Of a DNA stretch of 64,000 nt, positions 25,102-38,375 are shown piece after piece. The DNA lies in the NCBI GenBank assembly GCA_013399115.1, contig VXAA01001406.1:380525-444524 (forward strand), read 5' to 3'. Under the pieces are notes generated by a model. The model saw only the letters and a program-made list of their open reading frames with translations. It ran no database searches and had not been told where the DNA came from. Position 1 is the stretch's first letter; the number at the start of each line of letters is the position of its first letter. The stretch comes from Anseranas semipalmata. Lineage: Eukaryota; Chordata; Aves; Anseriformes; Anseranatidae. A program made the position numbers and the translations under genes.

Positions 25102-28100
25102 CAACAAAGAAGATCCCCATGAATACCAGCAAAAGAAATCATGTATCCCTTACATTTTTTAGGTTTCCATGTAAAAATTACCAGAACCCTTTCTAAAATA
25201 AACACATGGTCTGACAACACGCTCAGTGTTCTGGGAGTTCTTCCAGTATAATGAAGTATTAAACAAAGGTAAAAAAAATAAACTGACAATGTGATACAGA
25301 TGCAACTTGAAATTTTTCTCTTAATGAGTCGATCTTAGTTAACTGCACCAATTTTTCCAAGTGATTTATCAGCTCAAGGATTGTGAAAATGATTGAAACA
25401 TTCTCCTACGAATATATACAATGGCAAATTTTGCAGTTTTACAATTTTTTTTTTTACCAAAAAAAAAAAAAATGCTACTTCCAGTTCATTTCCAAAGATG
25501 TTCACAAAATAAATCAAGGAGGCAATAAAGAATCACAGGATGATGGAGGAAAAACATAGAGAATAAGGGGAAAAAAAGGAATACCGACTATATTTTTTTT
25601 TTCCTAACATATATTAATCAAGCTATGTCTGCTTGCTAGGTGACTTGGAAAGAAAGGACAATACAATCTTACAAGATGAATACCCTTTTCCTTTTCATAT
25701 TCCTGACTCAAAGTTTCTTACATCTATCTCTCTTCAGGGACTACACATATCCACAAAGATACAATGAAATACCTACAATATATGAAAACTAGACCACAGA
25801 ATCATATAAAATAGGGCTGTAAAAGATTTAAGAAATTTATATAGGATATCTACCGTTACAACTCCAACACATTCTTTCTAGTCAAAACATCACATACAGG
25901 CAGTAGTCATCCTCCTATTAAAAGAGGCAGAGCAAGAAAACCCTTTTTGCAACAAATAAAGGAGAGCCAAAATGACTTTCGGTTTTCATTGTTACCTTCA
26001 AAAGATGGAGAATAACTTTCTCCTTTGCAATAATAATGTACTCAAAGACAGTCGCCTAACCTCTGATCCTTAGTTCTCTAACACATAAATGTATATTTAA
26101 ACTATTTTCCTCCAACCAAAAACTGTTTCAAGAATTTATGTCTGCAAGTATCTAACCAGAAAACCAAATAAAACAGCTCAGCCATGAACAACATCTAGTT
26201 GTGCCTAGATGTTCAAGTGGTACAAGAAAGCACTAATACCTATCCAGAGAACTCCCTACAAAATCTCGCTTTAGTTGCCTGTTCAGAGACATGCATATGT
26301 GGCAGAAAAAAAGGTGATATGAAATCATGAGGTAAAATAACAACAACCTTTCTCTGAAGGAGCTTTTTTACTTCAGGCATAGTAGAATAACTAAAAAAAC
26401 ACAGGAAACAAGATGTTTTTGTCCACTTGTTCTGGCTCAGCCCTGAGACCATCTACATAGACCTCTCTTAGATAGTCAGCAAGTTCTGTTTCCTGGAAAA
26501 GTCATTAATTATAGTTCCTTTTCAAAAAGACCTGAGTAACCAATCCTTAAATTCACTAATGACGAACTTCTATCATAATGCCAAGGATAACAGGTTAATA
26601 TTTGCATGACCTCTCAAAACAGAAATTAGGAAAAAAGCTGCCCAAAGAAGGGACTTTGCAATATGGATTTGCAAACAGAATGAGCATGCTTGGCAAAGAA
26701 TATATTACATATTTGAAACATTTCTAAGTTTGTGACCAAGCTGTTCAAAACCATCCTGGGCTGAACGTAACGCCCCTACTACACCCACTGCCAAAAGCCA
26801 ATGGAAAAATACGTTAAAAAAATCAAAGATATTTGTAGATGTAGGTTCTATGAAATGGTTGAGGGTTCCAATGCAATTCATAAACCTGAGGGGTGAAAAA
26901 AACTCTTAGTTTTTAAAGCTTACAATGAGAAACAGATAGGATCAAGCAGAAAACCCAACTAATGAAGAAACAAAGAAACCATTCCACTGTAGTATTTATG
27001 AACACTGTTGTATGCAGTATGAATTTTTTTTTTCTTTCTTGACTTTATTTATGCAGACTAGCACTATAGCAGTCCTAGATTTCATTGTTCTTATATGAGA
27101 GACTGACTGCAGAAGAAATAAGTCCTTTTTTTTCCTGTTATTATATTTCTTTATTATCCACTTAAAATGCAGTTATTACAACCTCTTAGTAATACATCCT
27201 TCAGTGGCTAAAATTAAATAACCCAACTAAAATTAAAATTAACTAAAATTAATCAACCCAAAGACCTGGTAATAAAATAATAATAACAAAAACCTAGTAG
27301 CAGATACACCTCGCTGAAGCAGAAACATGAATACTGGCCTCTATACTATTGTCTGAAGATCAACACCAGGAAATCTGTTTCACACTGGAGAAACCTTTAT
27401 AGAAAATACTTAGCCCCTAGCCTTCTTATTGCTCAGTTTAGAAAGCTGAAGTGCTCTAAGCTTGATGGGAAAAAGCAAGGATGGAAACAGTTTTTAATTA
27501 ACTGAAATCCAATAGAAACCTAGTTTTGAGGTGAGCTACAAACATAGAAATGAAGATAACTGAATTGCTTCAGTGGAAATCTGCAACATACACCTTTATT
27601 TCAGAATTTGGTATTCCATTTTAATATAAGACAGTCAATTTAAGTTATTTCAATGTCAGAAGAGGCTACATTAATCTGACATCCAAATATCTAGCCACAG
27701 GATACTTTCACAGAAAGTACTAAAGTAACATAAAAACAAACAAACAAACAACAACAAAAGAAACCCTAAAAGTATGCTTGAGAAATGCTAACATCTTTGA
27801 TTCTGTGTTGAAACAAATATGAAACTAATAAAGTCTTTTAACTTTTGTAATTAATATTGTTAGCAAGCAGGCTGCTGCATTGTTCATTAGTCTTAATTTA
27901 CTAAGGCTCTCAGTAATGATCCCATACAGAATTTATGCTAATCCAATCAGGAGCATGGATAATCATAGCCGATTTCACATGAAAGAAAAAACAAATATTT
28001 AAAACCAGTGTCAGATAAAGATATATATTCTAAATCCTGGAGATCCAAAACTGTTCCCTTTTTACCTTTTCTCTTGTATGTTGTTAGGTAAAGGAAGTTA

Positions 28101-29924
28101 CAAACCATTAAAGATTTATTATTTAATGTTATTACAGTATCTAGAGCCAGATGAAAAAAAAAAAAAAAAGCGATTTTTCATATGTCTCCATTCTTCCTTT
28201 TAGGAATGCTATGTTCTGCCCTAAGACAGCAGGCCTAACTTACACTAACAGGAGCAAGAGTGTGCCGAAGCCTAGTGCCAGAATCCTGCTGTATCAGGAA
28301 GAATAGTTTTCCCAACAGAAACTCCCTGAAGGAGGAAGAATGTGAAAGTATCAAAGACCCCTTTTCTGTGAAAAACAGCAGTAAACAAAGAATGGGGTTT
28401 TCTTTTGCAGGGCTCATCAGGAAAACAAAACAAAACAAAATAACAACATCAAAAAACAAACACAGAAAACATGAGTAAAAACTTCCCACCAGAAAAGAAA
28501 TAAATCATCTTCTAAGTCAATGCCAATGGAACAGTATGCCACCATTTATGATATCAATTTAAAACTCACTTTGATATTGGGCTTATATATATTAACATAG
28601 TACAAAAAGAAAGGTATTGCAATGCTGATCCAGGTGGGTTTGAATAACAATACCAGGCTCTGAATGGAAACACAAGTCTGTTCTTACTCTGATGCTGGGA
28701 TGAACACTCACAGAAAATCAGTCATAAACAGTTGGGGTGGAAACTTGTTAAACTAACAGCGGTCTCTGGTTAGCGATTGTGAATCAGTCCCAAAGTCTTG
28801 GTCTGTCATTTCCCTCTTCGTAGCATTCTTCCTAATAATGTAAACACATACTGTACTGCAGCTCACAGACAGCTTTTACATTATCAACTTTATTTCTCTT
28901 CTGTTACTTTCCACCCTTCAGGAATTCTTTTTTAATTAAGCCTGCTTACCATTTTAACCACAGATAAATCACAAAAGCTTTCTATCCCTAATATTTTAGA
29001 TTCCATGCAATTTTTCTGATAGCACAACTCCAGAATAGTAAGATAAGCACTCTACTACTTCAGTTTTACCCGTTCATCAAAAAACAGATTTTCATCTTAA
29101 AAAAAAAAAAAAAAAATCCACTTTGATTCAGTCTTGTGTTTCCATGAACCAGGATGCAAATTACACAGCTGAAATGCATCAGAAAAGCACTCCTAGCCTA
29201 CTGAGAGTATGTTTTTAAAGTTTAGAGCTCTCAATAGCATGCAGGATGCAGGGTCTATAAACACATATTTGGAAGGACTCATTTTGACCTTGTTTTATAT
29301 GCCATGATTCATTTCTGAGAGAGCTTGGCTTTTAACCCTGATCACCGACACCGTATATCATGTATCCAAATTAAGTTCACTTAAAGAACAATTAATTTTG
29401 TGTGTCAACTGTGAACTTTATGACAAGCAAAATGGAAATCCAAGTTTATGAAAAATAGACTGTTAACAAAGAAGCTACTGAAACACTTGAGATCAATGGA
29501 GAGGTTCCTTCAATTAAAGAAGTTTGCTTACCTAGACTTTTGCAATAGATTTCTTACAAAATCATGTTATGAGATAACTTGGACAGCTCTAAAAGTATTT
29601 TTCTATAGAGGCCAAATGGATAATATGTCTCCTTCATGGCTCCAAAGATGTTATTATTGACACAATTATTTGTCCTCATATTATCAAGTCTATACTTGGA
29701 GGTATCCAGAGCACATATCTCACCAAGTCAGGCAGCAAGCTTGAGAACCCTAAGAAAAGTGGCAGCCAGCAGAAAACAGTGAGAGCACAACTAGGAGACA
29801 TATACTTTCTGAAAAAGGAAAAGGGCATTTTCAGACCATAGTGGAATAGATCTCCTCCCTCTTTCTCCACCAACATCCCCAAAACAAAAAGCCACAGACA
29901 TAGTCAAAATTTGAAGTTCTAAAA

Positions 29925-30085
29925 CACATATTTTATATATTTAGAAATATATTTATATATTTAGAAATATATTTATATATTTATATATAAAGAAATATAA
30001 ATAGAAATAAATAAAGAAATATAAATAGAAATATATTTATATATTTATATATTTAGAAATATATTTATATATTTAGAAATGTAAA
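29925..30085. repeat. AT-only minisatellite with inverted arms
   Basis: A near-20-bp unit (ATATATTTATATATTTAGAA type) repeats on the left and right around a centre built from AAGAAATATAAATAG copies. The block is almost pure A and T over 160 bases. Arms of opposite strand sense make cruciform or slippage likely. Confidence 0.85.
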
Positions 30086-33000
30086 AATAACAGATGAATA
30101 TGGAGAACACAGCCATATGGCCAATAATTTACATGTAAGGAGATAATAATTTACATGTAAACTGATTTTCATAAATATTGAATATTGGCTGGTATTTCTT
30201 GGTCTAACAGGAACATGTTTGTTAGACCAGATGGTCTCTTCCTAGCCTTCTATTCCTAATTCTCTAATACTTTAAACAGGAGCGCTGTGCTTACAAAACA
30301 ACTGAAAATAGAGCAAAAGCATATTCTTCTCTATTGATAATGAGTAGAAACAAATAGATTTGTGAATTCTATATGCACTTTGATAATACTATAAGCAAAA
30401 ATTAGGATTTATGTGCTGCCTGTTTACATAGCCAACAGGTTGGTATCCAGATTTCCTAAATTCAATCTGGCACGGGATTAATCATTTGGATTTTTTTTTT
30501 TTTTTGCAGTTGTATATATAAACGATAAAAATTATGCAAATAAGGCTTCTAATTTTATAAAGCAATCAAACAGTATCATACCCACAGATGAGTTATTAAT
30601 ATTAAACACTTGTACTGCATAGTAAAGAAGCATAAACTTCCTATTACAGATATCATTCTCTTATCTTTCTCTTATTAGACATATTGGCAAAGACATTTTT
30701 GCTACCTCCTTATGTAAAGAGATCCTTCTGAATTAGATGGCTACAATATGGCACATGTAAAGAGTTTCTACACAGTTCAAAATCATTCATTCAGGTAATG
30801 AAATGGACACAAATCTCAATCTTTTGCATTTGTCAAGGGGAGATATGGCAAGGACTGTGAAATGACCAAGACTGTCTCATTCAGGTTAAAAAACGTCTAC
30901 GCTACTGCTACACATGCAGAGTTTTTGCAGAGAAGAAATATGTCAAGTAGATAGCAGAGTATGTGATTTTCTTCTTTAACAGCATTTTGTAATAACAAAA
31001 CAAAAGCACATACATAAAGAAATGCTACTCACTGCCCGATAATATTTGTGGCCATAATGGTAATAAACAGAGTACATCTAAAAGTAGCAAGAGAAAAAAA
31101 AAAAAGTTCAGTTTATCAAATTTAAAAAAAAATTTAAGTATCTCTGAGTGAAAGGTAGCAAGAACTTGAAATAAAAAAGGAGAACAAAGGACAAACATAA
31201 CAATTACTCAAGGAAGTCAAAAGGCCTCACACAGATGAACACTGAGACATTCCTACAGTATAGAAGAGAGAGGTTGCTTTGAAAACTTTTCTAAAGTTTC
31301 ACTAACTGGTTTTTAATTAGATGTAAGCTCTAAAGAGTCTAAACTTTTTTTTTCAAAAAGTACTTGAAGTGCCAAGAGACACAAATAGGCACTTTCAGAA
31401 GCACCTCAGCAGACCAGGCATTCAATGGATTTCAATGAGAGTTCAAAAATCTGCTACGAACAGACATGTTTGAACATAAACCTTTGGAAATTGTTACCAA
31501 GATTTTTTTCAAACATCTAAATAATCAAAGTCGGCTATGCTATCGTTCCTCCACATACATCTCTAAACATGAGTTACACTGTACTCCATTATCTGTCTTG
31601 AAACACATGTGGCATACACCATGTGGTATACTTCTGAACATTAGAAAACAGGACATAGTACATATTCTCCTTTCTTTTTTCATGATAAAACAAACTTCCT
31701 AGTCTTTGATAATGACTTTAAATTATCTTTCAATAGTTTTAAAAAGGGACCAGTTTAAATAATACAAATATCTATTTTTTTTTACTTCTTAGGTCAGTGA
31801 CCTTGGAACAAAACATCAAGATCAAACAAAAGTATTCACACTTACTTTAAGCATCCAACTTAAGTACCTGCAATAGGAATGTGAACTTCCTGTGCTGTCA
31901 CTAAAGATTTTATAACACATAAGAGAAAAAATGTCCTCTGGAGAAATACATTGATTTAACAGCATTCTAAATCAGGCATCTAAGCTAGATGTTACTGGGA
32001 GACATTTTAAACCTACACTTAAGGTAGCTTCTCTTGAATATTGCCTACACAGCATATGTCAGTCAGCCTGCTAACTCCTGCACAAATCCACTGTCTGCTG
32101 TGTTGACATAAAGCAAGGTAATAAGCTTCTATTTCTTCCACCTTGCAACAGAAATTGAACGCTGACATCAACAAATACGAACATTTGCTCTGCTTTGTAA
32201 ATTAAACCATTGGTTCAACAGCTTAAGCACACATAACTGTTAAAAGCTCTACATCGTACAACAGTGCAATATTGTTAATGCCATGATAGCATACAGATGT
32301 CACGATGTTGAAACAGAAAAAAGAAAGGCAGAAAGAAGTAATGAGAAATCCAGGGCATGAGTAAGATGAACAATATATGACTGTTGAAGTAAAAAATAGA
32401 AGCGTCTGTAATAACATATGTATCTGAAAGAAATAAGGTAAAGTTATTAATAAATTAAAGTGCTAAGCCAGGACTTCCGGCCCTGTTACCAGAGAATTCC
32501 AACTGGCAAAGGCTCTGGGAGCGTGGGTGCTCTGGAGCACAGGACTTTGATTTGAAATCCTGACTTTCTGGGCACACACTGTAAATTGCTAGTGAGCTCA
32601 TTTACAACAAAAACAACAACAAAAATCCCAAATGATTCAAATGAAAAGGACTCTCCCTTTTACTTTTGGCATGCTTCCCACAAAAAAATAAAAAAATAAG
32701 AATCATTTCAATATCATTTCGCTCTCTTCTAAAGCATAATACAGAAGCCTATGGGGGCATAATTTTCTTCTATTTGGGATGTATGCTATTTTCTGTATTT
32801 TTATTTCAATAGTGAAAAGTGTTCTTTTTTTTTTTTTTTCTCAAAACAAGGAACTAATTCTCTAGCTTAAAGAAATATTTAGAGATCAGCCCTGTACAGC
32901 TGAGGAAGTAGATGGTGTGATCCAAAGCAAGCAATTCAGATTTTGGAAGCATTTTATGAACTACGTTTTGAACCACTTATGTAGCATAGCTGCATTTTTT

Positions 33001-34043
33001 ATGCTGTGCTTTTTAAATAAACAAAATTAGAGTGGCAGTATTCATGTATGTTTAACATTTATGAGAATAAAATAATAAAACCAAAAATATGACACAATAA
33101 AGCAAATTCTTACCATTTTACATAGAATTCTGAAGTAAGAATTCTAGACAGCTGTAGCTTTATTCACAGGACTGATCACTTGTGTTGTATTATAATTTAG
33201 CATTCATAAGCAAAGTCAAGAGCATTTGTTTTCCATTTTGTTGTAAATTTAATGGATGACAATGTGACATTGTAGTGGGTATGATGAAAGTCTGTTTGAC
33301 AATTTTATTTTCCTTTCATTAAATAAATTAAAAATTCTGAAGACATTTCTTCAATTCAAGGGAGAAAAAAAACAATGAAGAACCAACTACAGCTTATTCT
33401 TATAATATTTTAAAAAATCTAGCAATCTTAACTGCAGTGAGTAGCCCACTGACTTTATTTTGAATACCCTGAAAGTAAGCAAGTGGAATGAAGTTCATCA
33501 TTCTAATAAATGTTTAGTATAACTAAGTAAGTCAAGAAACATACAAAATACCATTTAATGTGATTTATTTCTAGGGCAATCACTAACATTTATTTCCTGC
33601 AACACTTGTATAAAGCAAAAGCCTATGTATTATCATAACCATTGTATTAGGTTAAATGATAGCATTGGTTCTACACATGCACCCACTAGATCAAGTTTCA
33701 TTTTGGTATCCATCTTCTACTAAAAAGTACCTCAGATAAGAACTTGTGCAGAGGCAACAAAATAAATATGTACTTAGTGCATGGAGCTTTTCGTTTACAT
33801 GTTTTGTACCTTTGACCATCTGTGTTCAGAATCAAAGAATAAATACAAAAATTGGCATAGAATACTTCCAGAAGACAAATTTTTCTCTGACCTCTTTTGA
33901 AATGATGAATCAGAATAAGAATTAAAACACATCTAATTTTGATTAAAATATATTTAGTAAGACTTCTCCTTACTAGTTGATTTCCTCCTAACAGTAAGAC
34001 TTAAAGTGTAAGACTTTTGAAAACAACTATGTAAACTTGAATT

Positions 34044-34092
34044 ATTTATATATATATATGTATTTATATACATACATATGCATACATATACA
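34044..34092. repeat. TA/TG-rich microsatellite
   Basis: An alternating TATATATATATG and ATACATACATATGC block, impure. Confidence 0.8.
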
Positions 34093-36582
34093 TGCCAAGA
34101 TACAGTTTATTTAAGTTTAAACAGAAGATATCTTAACTAAGCAGAAATGTCTAAATAGCATTTGAAATCTATAATGACCCTAATTATAATTTCCTTTCTG
34201 GCCACATTAAAAAAGCATCAATCAAAAAAAGATCTGTCTGGAATCCCCTACAGTACTAACCCCCTAAGAATCGTTATTGTGTGGTGACTCAATAAAGTGC
34301 AACACAGTATGTTGCATTATCACCTATACCATGTTTCTTTTCCTCTTCTGTTTGTCATAACAATCTGATCCATATGTCTCCTGATCAGTAATATTATTTA
34401 GGTTTCATTATACATGCAAAACTAGATGCAAACCACAACACAGACATTTTCCAGGAATAGTAAATAATGATTTTATCAGCCCTCATCCAACTCCATACTT
34501 CTGTTTGGACTATTCATTTGTATATTTATTCTTTAATTTGTGCAAAGTCTCCAGATAATGAGCAGCTCCAAACTCAGATGGTCAGTCTCAACAAACAGAA
34601 TTGTCATAAAGATTTGCTGTGTTATGCATTAAAAGACTCTCATTAGAGACAGAACACTTAGATGCTATCTGTTGATGTTTGCAAATGCTCTAAAATGATT
34701 GTGACAGGATGCTCAGACAGACCTAAACCAGCATGGTCACAAATACTATCAACAAATGAAAGTAAGCTCAAAATGTATATAAAAATATAGAATGGTATTT
34801 TCAATGAAGTAGTGCCTTTTTACAATATTATTTGATTAAACTTCCATCTGGGTGTTAAGTTCACATCAGTTTGTTTACCTGTGAACACTGCGTGCAAGAA
34901 CGTGTACAAATGCAAAACTCAGAGCCTGACATTTACCATTTTTCTGCCATGTGAACTGTCTAAAAACAGATTCACTTATCTTTCAACTTTCCTTTCCGCA
35001 AGTAGTACCAATAAGCCAGTCTGACTGGCTTATGTGTATGATAGGAATTCTGTAGCAGTGTCTTCTGCTCTCTGCTTGAAACTATGTCACCCAGAAAAAA
35101 TTCTGTACACTCAAGTCTGTTTTCTATTTTAAGCCTATATTAAAAGAATAATGATCTTTGAACAAGGGCATTATTTGGAATTTATGACTGATAAGGTTAA
35201 CCTTTTGTGGTCCTTCTTGTTGAGTATTGATCCTCAGGAAATGTATTGTACCTCACTCAGCAGTACTTAAGTTTGGTTCTGTATCTTAATTGCAAGAGCA
35301 TATGTTCCAAGCAAGAACACATTTTTGGAACAATGAACACGCGTACTACATGAACCTGAGTAAACATACCTAAAAGATAAATTTAAAAAACTTAAAGTTT
35401 TGTGTTGTCCTAATATAGCTGAGGTCCCTGAAAGCTATTTCTCTTTCTGTGTCTTATTATAGGTAGAAACTCACTAAAGGCAGAATGTCTCCTCCCTGAT
35501 TCTCTCTGGAGGACTGGGATGCAAAATTCCTTGCTACGATCTCAGAAGCAACCTTTTCTGACAAGGTAACACTCTATATATTGTGCTATAAAGATAAAAA
35601 GGAAAAAATATTCAACTGATACACTTTTTAGTCATGCATTTCTGAAACAAGGCCTCCTGTATGTATGCTGTAGTGCAACTGTACACAGACTGTACATTCT
35701 TAGTTTTCCTTCACATATTTATATTAAAAACTTTCATCAGCTGTGAACTCATTTCCACCTATGAGACCACCAATTTCACACCATAAAGTCAGATAGGAAA
35801 TCTTAAAATCTTAGGAAGTGAGGTTCATGGCCATGGCATTTAATAAAAAAAAAAAAAAAAAGGTAAAAAGGTTTCCCAAAACCCAATTTCCCTTCACATA
35901 CTAAACAGCAAGCAAGATCACAGGGGAAAATTCGCGTGACAGATTTTACAACATGTTAGGAAAGTACATTTTTAAATGAATATATAGATTATTTATGTAT
36001 ATCATAATAAAGTCCTTGAGAGTCACTCATCTTGTGAAAGACTTGTTCTGTCAGGGTAAAAAGAAACAAGCCATTAAGGTCATTTAATTTCTTATGTAAA
36101 GAAAAAGAAAGATACTTCTCTGTTCTGTGCTGTCTCTTTTATTTCCCTTTTATGCCTTTATTTTGTCACATCCAGTGCTACCTTGTGAAGTTCCTGGTAT
36201 TAACCCAGTAGGAAGTGGGTGGATATTTCTGGTTGGAAGATTATGCTGTTAACTGCTTATGTTGAAAATGCCTCAGATAACCTTGTAAAAGAAATGTTTA
36301 TATAATGCTATCTGGCTCCTCATCCTTGATACGGATGTCATTTAGTTTCTGAATTAAAATAAAACAAAGTAATCAAAACCAACAATGAAGAATGACAACA
36401 TTCAAGGCAGCAGCTTGTTGCATGCCTCCAGAATCTCATGGATAGCAGGGGAAATATTTAGCACTGGTAGTTTTCTTCTGGACTGCTTTCAAGTTAAATT
36501 AAAATCAATCAAAATTCTTGCAGCTTCAACTTCATTATCATTAATATACCAACCAAACAGAATCTAGAAGCAGTTACTACTG

Positions 36583-36664
36583 CTTTATACAAATGAGGCA
36601 CAGAGATAAAATAGGTCCACCCCACAAGATCAATTAATTTTTCAAAACTGGGAATTGAATGTAG
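36583..36664 (-). repeat. MIR-like SINE relic
   Basis: ATACAAATGAGGCACAGAGA and, after about 45 bases, AACTGGGAATTGAATGTAG mirror the spacing of the MIR reverse complement (GAGGCACAGAGAGG ... GGGATTTGAACC). Confidence 0.45.
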
Positions 36665-37277
36665 CTATTTTGAAATTTTAGACCTAAGTAAATATTTTTA
36701 CATTATACATAGAAAGTTGTTATATTCTGTCCTGATCTTTTACTAAGAGCTGTAAGATATTACAACACTTGTACGAATTAATCATGCATTTTCAATAACA
36801 TGCTCAGTAAAAAAAAAAAAATAAATATTTGGCTTTTAAGACATTGATTAATTGTGTATTAGAAATGCAAGCTTTCTCTTGACACATGTCAGACTAACAC
36901 TGCAGCAGGATACTTCTCAGTACAAAGAATGTTTCTTGAATTCTACTTAGATCTTATATCCAGTTTTGACAAATACTGTTTTTTTATTCTGCGCTATTAT
37001 ACAACACTTCTTTTTGCCTGGCATCTGACAGGCATTCCCATCCTTTGCATTTACTTTACTTCACTTCCTCAAAGCTGAGGCTGCAGAAACACAGCCAGCA
37101 GCCTCATACAGCTTTTCATGGAAAACTGCCATTCTAACCTGGCACCTAACTGTACTTTGTTATTCACTACGAGAACTTTAAAACTCTGAGATGAATTTAA
37201 ATATTTATACCAACAAAGAAACTGATGAAACCTATCACCACAAAAGAAGAAAATGAAAAAACAATGTAAGCCATTAC

Positions 37278-37381
37278 TGAAGTAGCTCTTCTTGTGAAAG
37301 CTCTGATGTTCTTTGCTTGCCAGTCACCAGTGCCAGCTCATCTTTCAACTCTTGGATCTCCTTTTGCAGTTGGACAATCAT
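37278..37381 (-). CDS. KIF6: KIF6 exon E: start of the coiled-coil stalk
   Basis: A 104-nt exon of 34 codons plus two bases (phase 0 in, phase 2 out; acceptor TTTGTAG, donor CA/GTAATG). It reads MIVQLQKEIQELKDELALVT and on to SQEELL. This is the charged, heptad-patterned start of the stalk just after the motor and corresponds to the mammalian KIF6 segment LQKEIQELKDELAMVTGEQRT. Most of the exon is conserved; the first three residues differ from mammals (Met-Ile-Val). The initial ATG is an internal codon. The split Gln codon is completed by the first base of exon 23115-23220, after a 14-kb intron, the longest seen here. Confidence 0.92.
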
Positions 37382-38261
37382 CTACAAACAGCAAAGCATA
37401 AAGAAAGCATCACCTACAAATTATTAGCTAGGTTACGATTTTTGTATTAGAAGGTTAAGTTTAGGGAAATATTTACTTTGTTTTTCTCTTTTTTTAAACA
37501 ATCTCTTTCTTAAGAACAGAAATATACCAAATAAGAAATAAGAACTTAAATACATCAAACACTTATTTTTCCTTTTCCGTTTATAAAAACAAGAAAAGTC
37601 ATCCAAACTCAGTAAACTCTACGTGTTAGAAGACGTGGTTGTACAAAAAGACTTCAAAAGACTATTTGCAAAAGAAAAAGAATTTGTCATAGGAGGAGCA
37701 AAAACATTAGTTTTGCCTGCTAGTGATGAAAACACATTTAAAATAGAACTCATGTCTGTCAGAAAGAGAACTACATACCAAAAATAATTTTTCCCTTCCC
37801 TTTAGAAACAGAAAATCCAAAACAATATCTTAGTATTTAAAGTATTGTATTTAACTATTTTGCTACATGTAGCAATCCATTCTTAATAGAATTATACCAT
37901 AGTATATTTGTAAGATGTATCAGTTGCTAACAACAAATGAATATATAATGAGAATTAAATTGCATTAATGAATAGTAATGACTGAGAAAGTGATGTGGAG
38001 AAATGTACTAGATTTTTAAATTTTAATAGCTTATTACTGGAAACTGTACTTTTGGAAAAATATTTGTATAAAAAACATATTTTAGAAATCATTATCCTCC
38101 CAAGGTCAAATTCTACAAAGCAGAGAAAATATGCAAGTCTAAAATATGAATGAACAAGTTCTTAGTTACTTTAAGATCGATCATTTTAATGATGCATCAC
38201 CTTATAATGGCTCAAATGTATCAGAAGTCCAATAATATTTTTAGATGGATATGAGCGCACT

Positions 38262-38375
38262 GATATTCAAAACCCTTCTGGACATGGTCCTGGGCAACCA
38301 ACTCTACATGGTCCTGCTTGAGCAGGGGTTTGGACAAGATGACCTCCAGAGGTCCTTCAACCATTCTGTGATTCC
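38262..38375 (+). mobile_element. CR1 LINE 3' end fragment
   Basis: Contains GATATTCAAAACCCTTCTGG, the GGTCCTGCTTGAGCAGGGG block, GGTTTGGACAAGATGACCTC and CAGAGGTCCTTCAACCATTC, then TTCTGTGATTCC. This is the CR1 3' region in sense orientation, opposite to KIF6. Confidence 0.9.

Larger units (their letters stand above)
23221..37277 (-). other. KIF6 intron E-F (14.1 kb)
   Basis: The largest intron between secure exons. It contains the C-rich tract and N gap at 24107-24142, an AT minisatellite at about 29925-30085, a TA/TG-rich microsatellite at 34044-34092, an MIR-like relic at 36583-36664 and many A runs of 15-18 bases (28156, 29099, 35848 areas). No coding exon or RNA gene was recognised inside. 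Confidence 0.8.

Noticed and set aside
28235..28489. Overlapping frames on both strands, one lysine-rich
   Set aside because: Mutual shadows in one AT-rich patch with no splice signals or family resemblance.
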